In this document: positions 22,197 through 36,438 of the stretch, piece after piece | Numbering within the stretch: position 1 is the stretch's first letter | Layout: every line of letters begins with the position of its first letter | DNA from: Hemibagrus wyckioides | Taxonomy: Eukaryota; Chordata; Actinopteri; Siluriformes; Bagridae | NCBI RefSeq assembly: GCF_019097595.1 | Contig: NC_080714.1 | Span: 22,036,259 to 22,100,258, forward strand | Reading direction: 5' to 3' | DNA: 64,000 nt | Program-made: the position numbers and the translations under genes | The notes under the pieces: model-generated | The model's database searches: none | What the model was told of the DNA's origin: nothing | The model's input: the letters and a program-made list of their open reading frames with translations, nothing else

Positions 22197-25100
22197 TTAG
22201 AGCTTTACTTTACTGGTCCTACTGGGGCGTGGTGCTGGTGCAGGGATGCGAGTGCTGCTCTTTCCACCTCCTTTGCCTTTCCCAACAGAATCCACTGCGG
22301 TGACCTTTAATGCTGCTGCACCGAATGTCTTCCCTGATTGTGGCACAATTAGAAAAGTTAAATTTAATAGATAAAAAAAAAAGCAACCTTTACTTGACAC
22401 AGACATACACCCCCTCCCCCTGCCCTAAAAAAGCTAAAACTTTCGGTTGTTACCTCATATTGGCTGTTGGTAGTATTGGGGGCATTTAGCTGTGAAGTGG
22501 TATTTGTGAGCGCATTAAAATGAAACCCTGACTCTAACCTGAGCTCAGGATCGAAACTGAGTCTCTGGTTTTTGTGAGGTGGCAGCATTACTCACATTGC
22601 TGTCATGATGCACATGCTAATTTAATGTTATAGTAATTGCTTCCAGTCAGGGGCAACATCCTCACGAGACTTTGTACCATAATTGGATCGTGTTTATATT
22701 ATGTGAATTGATCTCACTCACTCTACATCGTAGTAAGAACGTAGTTTACATCAAAGTTAGTATAAGCCATGAAATATGATGAAATATCATGTTATGATCT
22801 GAACTTTACTTAAAATATTATCTTAAATCTGACTATCCACATATTCCCTGTATTTCAGTATGCACGGGGCTATTATCTGTGTGTACAGGGGTGGTATTTG
22901 TGGGAGTGGGTACAGTTGGTTGCAGGTGTTTGAGGTTGTGGAGGTTTACTTATGAGACCTAGGGGTATATTTGTTGGTGTGGGGGTAATAGGCTATGTTG
23001 GGGCATTTGTGGGAGTAAATTTCTGGTTAAATTTGCTGAATGTTAAAAAACGTCATTTCACACTGAAATTCATCCACAGCAAATTAATATTTTACAAGCA
23101 TTCATCAGTGCCATCTAGTTAAGGTACTATGTTGTATATAATTTAAATCCACAATTCCTGCCTTTCATGACTATATAACTAGACCTTGTTCAGTCAGGAC
23201 TCTGGGGTGGGTGGAGCGGGTTGGGGGAGGAGAATCCGTATCTTAGTTCATTTCTGACCTGTTGCTTTGCTCAGTATTACCCAGATTCATATTGTTTTGT
23301 AGATATTAGTATGAGTTTGTTACACAAATGAAATTGCAAAGTTGTTTTGAAGAATTATAGCAGAGTTCTTTTCAGCCTGGTCTATTTGAGGGGTATGTGG
23401 TGGGATAGTGTCGGGAAGTTGGAGTGCTTACTGCAGGCCAAGAGTGGGATGAATGGCTCACCTTGTGTGTGTGTCTTTGCTCGCTGTAGTGCCACTGTCC
23501 TGCGTGCGTTCTGCTTACAACCGGCACTGCTGTCCATGAGGTGAAACTTCCAGCCCTAAACACACAGCTCAGTGTTACCCTGCTGCTTGGACCATTAAGT
23601 CACAGATGAATACAGGAGACACCTGTGAATGCAAACTAATATTTTGCATAATATTTTTTCATCATCACCAACAGTATTTTGGTAGTAGTATATACTACTA
23701 CTACTACTACTACTACTACTATATATGTATATAGTGTTGCAAACTGCAACTGAAATGGACTTAGCTGAGAGGATATCTCAGGAGTCCACAATATTGAAAC
23801 GTGTTTTTATATATAAAAAGATGTGTTTGCATAAGTATCCCCCCCTCTACCGGTTCTGTTTCAACCGGTTGCCAAGAAGTCTCATGAGTAGTTGAATAAC
23901 GTTCTCCTGTGTACTATTAAAGTGTCATGTGATCTCAATAAAAGCCCAAACTGTTCCTAAAAGGCTGCAAATTTTGTTAAAGAACATACCTGAACAAAAA
24001 GCACCATCAAGATTAAGATGCTATCACAAGTCAGGGACAGATTTCTGGTAAAACTAGTTATAAAGAACATCCCTGTTAGAAGGCAGAAATAAGGCCAGTG
24101 TTGGTTGGAAAAATGCAAATTTCAGCTCCTGGTACAAAACTCCAGAATACCATTCCCACAGTGATGTTGATAATGATGGAATGTTGAGAATTAAAGCAAC
24201 TTTCCCAGAACTTTGTCCCTTACTTCTTATGTTATAGGTTGTCAGTTCACTTCTAAAACACAGGCAGTGGTGTATTTATACTGTATATATATTTCATAAA
24301 CAGGCGTGTTTACAGTATACTGTATTCCTTGAAGATGCGTATTTATACTGTAAGTATTCCATGAACAGGTGTATTTATACTGAGATCATGTGACACTTTT
24401 ACTGCACACAGGTGAATTAGTCATGCATTATTAAATACTCTGTCATTATGAACTAATTATGTGATTAGGGGTTTCTCAGCAGGGTGAAAAATTAAGTAAT
24501 AAATCATTATATTTTTTTTAAATCTAAGATCGTAGGCTATTTCCTGTAATTCATGCAAATCTAGCTCACTTAACACCCAGGATGCAAAAGATTTTTCCAC
24601 ACAAAATGTAGTGTTATTTTCAGAGTTGCAGTGGAATATAGGAAAGTTTCTATTGAAAGCTATTCTTCAGAGCTTTGCTTGAAAGAGTAAGGATTCTAGG
24701 TCTCACAGCTTCCCATGTAGCTGGTTTTCCTGGACTCTATTCACGGCCCCATGCAATCATCAACCCCTTCCCCCTCAACTCCATGACCGACTGTAACATC
24801 AACACACTTCTGTACTACAGCAAATACTGCAAGCACAGCATTGCCTATATATAAAAACATTAGGTTGTTGTACTAAGCAGATCTGCCAGCGCTGAAATTT
24901 AAAGGTGTAATAAAACTGGCTTGAGTCTGAAAAGTGAGCCTGTGTTATACGTAGTAAACACGCTCCAATAAAAATAAAGCAACATGTGTGAGCTGGGTAA
25001 ACCCCTGTTCATTAAAATCCTTACTGTTTTATATTTCATCCCATAACAGTTGCATTCCCTATGATGAGATAACCATTGTAATCTTTAATATTTCTCTCAG

Positions 25101-28100
25101 ACATTCAGCATAATTTACTCATTGAGAAGTAAAGCAGGTATGCAGGTTATGCAGGTTTCTTGGCAATGTTTGTTATCAAAACCACTCAAAATTCTAGCTG
25201 ATTTGTTTGTTATCCAAACAACTAAACAAATGTAATATTTCAGGCTAATAGTGATTTTGGAAATAGATGAGAAGACTCAACTTAGCTGGAAATGGTGGCA
25301 ATTTGAGTGTTCCTGCTAATATAAAGGAAGAAACGGTACTTTTTCAAATATAGAATATAGATACAATGACATGTGTATGACTGGATAAGGACTTATGTAA
25401 ATTCCACCAGCGGTTTCCTTGTTCAGGAATTTAATTTTTAAATACATTTGACTGGTTAATTTGTGTGATATTTTATGTGAAGAATGTTTTTGAGAAAGCA
25501 AGTGACGTACTATGAGCAATAACAATTAAACGCAAATAACACTGACAACCAAATAACACGACATGGAAACCTCGTTCTAAAATATAAGCCATTTTAAGTT
25601 ATTGTGTAATTTGTAAATGTGAATCGGAGGCACTTCGGCTCTTTATCAGCTCATTAACTCTTTAGCATTAGAGGCATTTACTGTACATATTTTAGGCAAT
25701 GTATTTGAACAATTCGTTGCGATATCTCTGTGTAGGTGGTTTGAGTAAAATGTAAATTAAAACAACAATATGAATCAATTTGTTTCCCGTTTATGATATG
25801 CTAGAGCTGGGTTTATTATTGCGATGTGATGAGGACTACACAACACTGTTCAAAGTTTTAGCATAAAATGAGCTTTTTAATGGGAAGGGAATTTCAAGAA
25901 AAGAAACTCAAAAGTGCATAGAAATTATATTCAGGGCAATTTTGAAAAAGTTCAGGCTATCCCTCATATCTGAACCTCAGCTGAATAGAAATAGGGACTT
26001 GAACAGGTTAAGATATCCAAATGTCATCACAACCTCACATTCATGCTTCTGAACAGCAGAATTTTGTGCTCATATGATGTTACACATTATTTTAGCTTCT
26101 GTGTCCAACCCAGGCACACCTGTTTATGCCTGACAGAGACAGTGTCTCCATTAACCAAAGCCTTCTCAAGACCTGTAATTAGAGACATCAGATACGAGAG
26201 AGAAAAGGGAACAGATGGTAGATGCCCGTTTGCCCAAAATGTTTACATTTGAACATACGCAAATAATAATCAAGCGATTCGCTGATTATTCCTGACCCGT
26301 GTAACATTCCTGCTGTAAATATTACTCTTTTATAGACCTTTATGGATTGTGTATTTCATATATTTTTTATGTCACTTTGGATAAAAGCATGTGGTAAATG
26401 AATAAATACAAATGTAGAATGTAAAAAGGGTTTGAGTCATCTGTGACATTTAAAGATGACAATTGAAACTGAGCAGACTGATAAGTGTGAATGTGTGGGT
26501 GTAGATCAACAGCATTAAACTTGCATGTGCCTCACCTCCTCTCCTGGTGAGAAGTTCTCATGGCACAAAGGACAGTGGTTATAGTTTCCACTGGCCACAG
26601 TATCTGGAAGAGCTGGTCAGAAAAAAAACACACACACCACACACACACAAGGAGGTAGTTCTCAGTCTTAACAAAAATCACACAGCATCAAACTTTCTAC
26701 CGCACAAACGCACATTTATTGATATATGACATTCCAAAAACCAAAATGTATTAATTCATGAATAATCTTTTAAAGACATCCTAAAATAGACCTGCTGTAC
26801 TTTCAAACATTCTCAGCTTGTTTGAAATCATTATTAGTCATCTGCAAACTGGCTAGCCACGTTGCTCCAAGTGTAAAAAAACGCCCAGCTGTATGTGTGG
26901 CTGTATTTGTCTGAGCTACTTATAGCTGACAGCAGTGACATGTGAAATGTGATAACATGGGAAGTACTCACGATTGCAGGCTGTAGTCTGAGCATGTTCA
27001 ATCAGCTTATTTCTCAAGATGGCCTCAGAGCAGTGAGGGCACTGGGTAAAATCTGCTTTGTGTTCACACTCGAAGAGCAGGTGCTCTGTTAGGCTTGCAA
27101 TCTCTACTACCTAATACACACACACACACACACACAAATTTACTTTAGTGTTATTTTAAGTCTACCAAGCAATCTTCAGATAAAAATAAAAAAATGATAT
27201 AACAATAACAAAGCAGTGTACTAAGAGAAAGAAAAGTATGTAAGATATTTGGGAAAGTTCAACCAGTTAACATTCCATTGTGGTGGAATGCGGTTAGAGC
27301 AAACAAAATGACAGACGACCTTTCTTATGTCAGCTGACGAAATAAAAAACCACGGAAACATGAGTGTGGGAAACAAAGGTCTACAACCTAACTTACTCAC
27401 TTCTACGTGCTCTGTAGCATGAGCTCTAGAGGAAATGTCGGGTGTATTAATTTTCTTGTCTAATTATTTCGTGAGTACCCGATGCTTATATAATCCTCAT
27501 CTTGAAAACTGATGCACTCCATGTGACTTTGCTTAACTCCAACATCCTCACCTAGAATACAAGTCACATGTCACATAAGCAGCAATGACGGACTGTCCTA
27601 CAGAGAGGGGATCCAAAACGTATCAGCATGCTGTTTGACAACAACCTCACCCTCAACACAAAGAACACCAAACGGCACATTGTGGACTTCCAGAAACATA
27701 AAAGTTGCAGAGACTGAAGTAGTAGTCTACCTCATTAAAATTTCTGGATGTACACATATCTGTGGATTTCTCCTGGCACCAAAATTCTTCAGTTTTGGTT
27801 AAGAAGGCACAACAGTATCTTTACTTTGTGCAGAGACTGAAGAAAGTTCCCGAGATTTTAACAAGCTCCTATTAGCGCACAACTGAGAGCACCCTGACCA
27901 ACTTCATCACAGTGTGGTATGGCAGCTTGATTGTGTATGAAAGCCCTGAAGGGACATGGTGCTGAAAACACATCAATAGTGCTCAACGACCAGCCATTAT
28001 ACATCATAACCATAACAGATGACTACATACAGCATACGTCATCATCAGGGATTCCCATCCCAATCACACAATGCACAAACCTCCTTCTTTCCAGGAGGAG

Positions 28101-31100
28101 ATAAAGGAACATTCATACCAGAACCAGCAGTTTCAGGGCCTGCCTCTTTCCCACACCCATTACCCTGCTGACCTCTACACTATAACGATAGATGTTTTGC
28201 TGCCTGTAATCATCCTGCAGCTCTGAACTTATCTTTATGTTTGTTTTTATTATCTGAATGTATATTGTATATTATTCATGGTAATCTGGGTACTGTTGTA
28301 TATACACTGTATATATCTCTTACATATATTTATGACAAATATTCTGAGAAATTATATATATTTTTATAACTATTAGAGTTATATTTTATTACTGTCTGTC
28401 CATCTATTTGGACTGGAAGATGTGGTTAATTACTAACAACTATTTATGTAACGGTTCCTTTTGAATCGGTCATGTCAGCAATTTTTCCTATTTGTTCAGC
28501 TAGCACCCGAGGAGTGTGAATGCTAACACATGTCACAGCATGCCAATCGTTGCAGACTGGCTAGTATCACTCTAATTGACAGGGGTGAAAAAATGCCTTT
28601 CTTCCACCCAACAAAAGGGGACAATTATGCTCTCTTGGGCTTCAAGCTATGGGCTACTAAGTCCAGAAGATTGTCCACAGGAGCCTCTTTAAGTGCATAA
28701 TATTTTGGCGTGACGAGTAATTCTAGTGAAAGTCACAAAAGGAACAGCACTGACTGGACTAAAAATGTGTTATCTATGTGTAGCACCTGCATTAGAAAAC
28801 ACTTACTCAGTAACTAACAAAATTTCGAACGCTTCTAGAAAGGTTCTTTGATCATTTCTTTGAAAGCCTTGAAGGGTTTATGGAGAATCCTACAACAGAA
28901 AGGTTTCAAAATGTTTTTATTTTTTGAAAGAGTATTTATCCTAGAAAACCTTAATCATACACTCATATGAAAAAAACAACAACCCTCTTCTCTTGACCGC
29001 CTGCCTCCAAAGCCACTTAAGGCAAACAATTGCTTCATCCCCAGAGTTGAACCAAGTCAGCTTTGACTACTGAACCTACTGTATCTTGTATTAGTATGAG
29101 CATTATTACACTTCCAGTGCTCATGTGGCTTTAGAATATTTGCTGCTTTGCTGTCGCATAGTTTGCAAAAAAGGAAAAAGTGTTAAACAAAAATGTTTAG
29201 TCTACTGAGACTGTTTTTTGTTTAGGCTGTCGGGTAAGACACCATTGCCAATCACTATGTAAGCCGACGGAACCAGTTCTGTTATTTGATCAGATAGAAT
29301 GGCAGATTCCTCAGAACATCTTCATTCCTCTCGCACTCCTATACTCCTCTATACTAGAGCTACATTCCTCTAGCACTGCTCAATTGGTCCCACCATCTCT
29401 CAGGGTACAATGTAGGTATGCATTACGACTGTTCTCTGTTATGAGACCTAAATGGTGGAATGTAAAGTTTCCTTCAATTTCTGAAGAGCTGAGTCACTGG
29501 CTTCTTCAAATGATGGGTGAAGACCTACCTCTTCCTGATATACTTAAACTAGCACTTTTTTTCTTGCTTGTCTGAGTGCTATAGTACCTCCCAACAGAGT
29601 ATTCAAGTATTCATTCACAGAGCACTTATGTACATCGCTCTGGATAAGGGAGTCTGCAAAATATCATAAATGTAAACGTAAGTAAATGTAAAACTAGTTT
29701 TATAGCACCAAACTTTATTTCTGTCAATCTTTGCTCCATTTTCCATTTAACTTTCTTGCTGCCTCTTGTTGCATCGGTTTGAAGGCAGAAACGGATTGTC
29801 CAGTTTCATTCATTCAGGCGTCTTTAGTAAAGCTTTCCCATCTCTGGTTGCAAGTTTAGCATCAAAGGCTCCTAAAGCATTTTCTTTTTCATTATAAAAC
29901 CATGCGTTGTTCCAGAGCAAGTCAAAATCATGCACCATGCCCAACTCTTACCATGAATTCATATACTAGTCTATTTGCACTTTTGTTTGTAGTAGATTTG
30001 CATGGTTTGCTTTTTGCTCTGAATTTAAAAGTAAGCTACAAAAAGCATTCCACTATATTGTTCTACTCCACGTTACTGCATTACTCTAATTCAGCAAATT
30101 AAGTTAAAAAAAAATACAAAAATGTGTAATCTCTATGATACCAAACCCCTTATTGAGTATGACAGGTCAAGTTATCCCATTGTGTGGATGTGAAGGGGTG
30201 TGAATCTCTCTGATATACCTGTCTGCACTGGAGGCATCGGCACAGCATTGGACAGTGTTTCCAGTAGTGCAGGTCCAAACCCTCTTCTGTAAAAGACTTA
30301 TCTCTCTCCCCACAAAATATACAAAGACTGCAAAACAAACCACTATTAGAACACATACTACAAAATATATGAAATATATCAGGGGGAAACTAAACTCTAT
30401 TAAAAGTTTAATACTCAGTTTATTTTATTTTATTTCTATTAAAATCAAATAGAGAGAGAGAGAGAATTAGACCTGCAGGGTACATACCAGTTGGTTTTAA
30501 CATAATTATCATCATACTGTTCACAGTAAACACTGGAACACAGGAATAACACAGTCTAACAGGAACTTACTTGTCTAGGTAGTTTGGTATGGACTGGCCC
30601 ACTTTTCCATCAGTACAGGTGGAATGCGTTCCCTTTTTAACACCTATACAGACAGGTAGACATTAAGACCCTCTTAAATCTGCACACACATCAGGACACG
30701 TAATAACATAATACGCACCTGCTTTATGTGCCTTCTCCATTTTTCTCTCTGGGGATTTGTTCTTTTCCTTCCCCTTTTCCTTCATAAACAATAAGAGTTG
30801 CTTTCATTAAAAAATTGATGGTGCTATGTAGAAATGTTTAGTTTAGGGTATCTAAAGCACTTACTGACATGTTTTTTAAGAGGGAGGACGATACTCACAC
30901 AGTAACCTGTATTAACCAGAGCTAGGGATCAAACTGGGGACCAACTGGGGATTGAGCTGATAATGCTATCTGCTGAACCAATGAGGTATATCAAGAATAT
31001 ACTCGTTTTTTCACATATTTTCACTTAAAGAAAGTGAAAAAATGTGAAAGCATAGCATATAGGTGCAATGTTCAAGAAATGGGTTTTAACAGACTTAGAA

Positions 31101-33136
31101 AATAGAACAAGGGATCAAAAGCATTTATCTGTGGATTGTTTGCCATGGAATACATACATAAATTCTAAGCCTTCCAAGAATGTTAATCAAACAGTAAAAT
31201 CTACCAAGAGTCCCAAAACACAGTAAGTAACAATGCTCTCCTCATCATATCCCTGTTTCTGAGAGGAAATATCATGCACTAATCTCCAAGGACAATGACT
31301 GCATGCATGGCTAATGAACCTACACTAAGCTCCTTCAGAACAGCCAGTTGATCCTGGAGGCTCTTGATTTCTTGCTCCTCTTTCTCTCCCTCTTTCTGCA
31401 GCCTTCCTTTCTTCACCTTAAACGACAGACAGATAAAAGACAGACAGAGATGAAATAATCATGCTTGGACTGGTTATACTGCACTAACCTGAGGCAAACT
31501 CTCCAGCCTGGCATGGACATCATGACACCCAATAAAGCATTCTACACAAAGAGTGTGTCTTGATGTCCATTACTGAGTCTCTTCGGAATCTTTACACACT
31601 GATTTACACTTCAGGAGCAAAACTAACATCTTTTCCATTACTACATGGTCTGTCCTTTTGTTATTGTAATAGTAACACTGGCCGTGAATGACAGCAGTTA
31701 CGGCTGACTGACTTTTACCTGCGTTTGCGGAATTCTGCCGTCTATCTTTGCGAAAGAGTCAAAGAGGTGTTTGTAGAGGATGTTTTTACGAGTGCTAGGA
31801 TCATCCGGTGGAAGGTAGCGGAGTATGGAACGGCCGTGGAGATGGTACATCATCTGGACGATCCGTACCGCGAGCTCACGCACGGGCGCTGCACAGTGCT
31901 CCAGTACTCCTGCTAGAAACTAAACCCACACAAACATATTTGATTCATAATCACTGAAGACACCTAAAGTATGGTGAAAAAGTCTTCCCTATCCGATATA
32001 TATTTTTTGTCTAGTAGTGGGTGTGTCAGTAGAAAAGAGCAAAGTTTCCAGATATCCTTTTTCAGATTTTGCTGAGAAATCTCTTCCCATGTCGTTTAAG
32101 ATAACAACACATTAAAAGAACATGATTGGTGCCGTCTGGTTCCTGCAGTAGACACACCATAGCAAGTTTTCCAAGATATTTGGAACAACTTTTCCTTATA
32201 AACGATCAGCACACCCAAGAGAACTGATGCAGTATTAAAAGTAAAGAAGGGTCACACCAAATAACTAGATTCAGTTTTTACGGTTTCCTTCTGTTTACCA
32301 CAGAGCTGTTACATTCTTGAATCTGATTGGTCAGAAGGTGTTGAATAATTTTCAATAACAATAGCTCTGATGACAGTTCCAGGTGTAATTCATATCACAT
32401 TATATTACATTCATATCACATTTCTATAGTAACAAATCTGTGTAATATGACAAACTATAAAAAAATAAAACAAATAAACAAACAAACAAAATAATAGTGA
32501 GGGAACAATGCTCTACAGTGGTAATATAACTGTACAGTGGCTATATAACTGTATATAACTATAACTGTAATTGGGCTGTATCATAATAGGACTAAATTGC
32601 TCCAGGATGTGCATTATTTTGTATTGTTTATTATTTTCCTATGACTGCACACCGCATGTCCAATTATATACAGGTGAATTCACTTCAATTGTTATCTCAT
32701 GTGATTATTACTAGAAAACAATAACTACGCTTGATAAGACATGTAAACACTGTAGACCTGCATAAGTCACCCACTTTTGAACATTCGATTTTTTCTTCCA
32801 AAGTTCCTACTCAGTATTCTCTTTCTCTTTGTCTCCTGTTCCCAGACTCAACTTTCTATTTCTCCATACACTGATGCTATTCATGAGGACCGTATCTCTC
32901 TTCCCCTCATTTTAATTACAGGAAACCTAATCGCGTTTCGGCTCAACGCAACAGCTCATCTCCCAGGAAACCAATGGCAGCAGGGAGGTATTTATCAACG
33001 CTGACCCTTTTGGTAACCCAAAGCTACCCCTTTACTAATACGCTCTATTTAGAAGGACGAGATTAAATGGATAAATAAATAAATCCACAAATACTTCAGT
33101 GAAAGTAATATCACATGTCACTTACAGAACCCTTCA

Positions 33137-33180
<44 letters not shown>

Positions 33181-36100
33181 GGAGTAGTAGTATTGGTATT
33201 ATTTTAACACAGAGAATAGGTTTGAAATACGCCAGCCATATCTCAAGTGTCATCATGGGAACGTTCTTTTATTACACATTTTATAAAAGAAGTGAGGTGT
33301 AACAAAAATCCCTAACTATATTTTTCTACAAAACAAAGCTAAACAAAGCCGAACTAAACTAAACACCAACCAAAGTTAATATGCCTTTTCAGACCTGACC
33401 TGATTACAGTCAAGTGTGAAAATTCAACAGCTATTCTTTTTACAGAACCTGAAGTTTACCCTTCAAACAATTCCTGTCGGCACGCAGGTGCTTGAGAAAA
33501 TGCACAAAGGAGCTCAAACAGTGGACAAGCATCAACTAGGGCTGTGAAGACAGACAAAATGAAGTGGAAGGAGGGAGTGAAAAAGAGTGATAGAGGAAAA
33601 CAGAAACAGATAGAGGAAAACAGAAAAGCGAAGGAGGGCTAGAGAAGGAAAACCAGCACAGGAAAAAATACAGAAAGAAAAGTGCCCAGTGCCAATGCTT
33701 GCAGGGTTTACACATAGATTCAATCTGCTGAAGGATTGCGTCTTATCGTGTTAGAGGCCAGCAGTGACTGCCTTATCCTCGTAACTCACGGCTATGAGCC
33801 TAGCGCTGGGACACCAGCACCACCCACTCTGTTATACAAAAGCTCTTCTGTTTCAAGCTCATTCCTTAGCAAAAAGCATTTCACTGATTGATATGAAGGA
33901 GAGAATGCTGAAAAACACACTCACATTCACTATCCCCTTTCTTGCATGCTTTGGCCAGTAATTTAGAAAATTATGCCATATTTTATTGAAAGGCCTACAA
34001 ACTCATTATATAAGCATATAAGACAGAGATCACAATAGATAACTATCACAATATCACTCCCTTTAAAACAAACAGGAAACCACAAACTCTGTGAGGGAAA
34101 CACCTTCTGCTAGACTCTTCACTAAACTCACCAAAATATATATATATATATAACTGTCAGTATACAGCACTGCTGGCAGAGAAAATGACCAATCAGAATT
34201 GATAATGGAACAGAAGAAATATACTCTAAGAAATATACTTAGAGATGTTTGGTTAAGTGATTCAAGTTGCTTTTATTAACAAAAATATTTGTTTGCGTAA
34301 ATCTTTATAAACATGATGAAGTGGAAAGGGATAGGTAGCTGGTTTCAAACCAACAAATGGAAGCAATGATGAAGCTCAACTGGTCGAGCTTACGTATCTT
34401 ATTTGTGTGTCCTGAATGATTTGGGCTGTTCCCTATTAATATGGTGGAACTGTACCCTTTTAATGCGGTTTTATATACCGAAATTTAATAGGAGTCGCTT
34501 GGAAACACTTAAACATACAGTTAACTGGTAAGATTTAAGAAGGTTGGGAGTTGGCCATAAACTGAGGTCATCCCTACAGTCAAAGGGTAGGTAAGATTTG
34601 TAGTCATTAGATGGGTGTAACACAACTTCCCATCCAAGTTTAATTCTTGTATGGGTGACATCCAGCTGCAGCATTCTGAGCAAGGATTCAGTTTGGGCAT
34701 CAAGCCTTGGTTGAATAAAAAGTGTGAAAAATTGAAACTTTAAGAATGAAATGCAGGAATATAATTATACTCACTGTTTCTTTTCATGTGGATACAGCTT
34801 TCATACAGCTACACTTCTAACACACTAACACTAATCATTGTCAATTCTCACTGGTAAGAAGCTCTGACTGTTGGTCCTGTTGCAAACCACAGGTTTATAT
34901 TAATGAGCCTGTTCTAATACATGATCAATATTATAGAAACAACAGATGCTCAACAAAAACAGGTTTGAAACTTATTATCAGGTTTTCTGTGTGGACATTA
35001 TAGTTTTACCTCCTTGTAACTATAAGAAATTAAGCTGTTGTTTTTATTCTTCCACCACAGGAAGTCTTTATGTTCTTTGTTGAACATTTCAGGAAGCTGC
35101 CTTGTTGTCTACAGCCGTTAAACTGTAAGTGATAACTGGAACTAATTTGTTTCATGGCCAATATACAACCTATACTAAAAAGTATAAATTTCCATTGTTT
35201 AATAAGTAAAAAACACATGTAATTGTTGCCACATTGCTGTGGGATTAGATAAACAAAACACTTTGGCATGTGCTGTTAAAATAAGAATATAATCAACTTC
35301 AGGGTGGTAACAGTCCTAGGTCTTGTCACACTGCACTTCCATTGTCTATTTGTGTGTTTTGCCTGATTGAGTGAAAAGTTACTGTTCAGTCAAGTGTTGT
35401 TGACACTGCTAAAAAAAAGCTAATGTTAGGTAGAAGTAAAATAAATGTTTTAACATAAAATCTGTCATTTCTAAATTTGGTCTGAACAATGGTTTTGATG
35501 ATGAGGTAAAATTTCAATGAAGAATTTAAAGTGAGCAGTGGTGCAAGTGTGCTAAAACAGTGATGCAGGAATAAAGGACAGTGTTGGAGAGTTATTTAGG
35601 ATATGGTCCAAGTGAGGGTGAGATCACTTCTTCATTTGGATGAAAAAAAGTAAGCGAGGTCTTTACCAACATGACGTTGTCAAGAGTAAAGCCGGAGTCG
35701 TTGGTGCCAAGTTGTTCCAGAAGCTTTTCCAGCAGTTCGAGTCTGCTGAGAGCGAGACGTGCAGGCGTACTGCTCTTTATGGGCTTCACCAGCTCAGTGG
35801 GGACAAGCTGGAGAGCACGAACCTCCTTATATACAGCCATCTCCTGCAGAGTAAAAGTGCACACCTATATATTAAAACCTTCTTCTCAAACAGATTCTTA
35901 AAACACAAATATACATTCAATACAGAAAATGAGTTCAGTAGAAAATACAAGATGCAAGGCCCATTACGTTTTTTTTCTATTGCACATGGTTTTATGCCCA
36001 TTTATTTAACAGCTGTCTATGTAAATTGATGCAAGCTTAGAGATCATTAGAGGGGTTGATGCCAGCACAAATCTGACAAAGGGCTCCTTTCATACACTGG

Positions 36101-36401
36101 ATTTGCATTGGCTGGTTTAATTAGTAAGTTTCTGTGACAGGCCAGAGAGCAGTATGATCTAAGAGCTACTCCTACATTCAGACAGGATGTGTGTCAGTCT
36201 GGTGACTACTGCCTAACACACTCTCACAGCCAAGGGGGAGAAACAAGAACATAATCTAGCTGGAGTTTTCTTACCGAGAGACTCTCAATAAGCATATACA
36301 CATTACTGTAAGCTATAATACACACATCGATAATAATATATCAATAAATACATATACTACACTCATACATTTACACCAGAATGCAACCATTTATCAATGT
36401 T

Positions 36402-36438
<37 letters not shown>

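Noticed and set aside
22197..22406. Independent small gene of 69 codons on -
   Set aside because: Only 22333-22197 is coding, as the last cep104 exon; phase and the SxIP-type tail agree.
23372..23563. Independent small gene on -
   Set aside because: Bases 23555-23462 in another reading form cep104 exon 20 ([12 protein letters not shown]), joined in phase to exons 19 and 21.
33532..33723. Hydrophobic 63-codon frame on -
   Set aside because: It lies in a purine-rich intronic stretch of cep104 with no similarity or splice context.
35640..36029. Open frame of 129 codons on +
   Set aside because: It is antisense to cep104 exon 12, which has strong family similarity on -.
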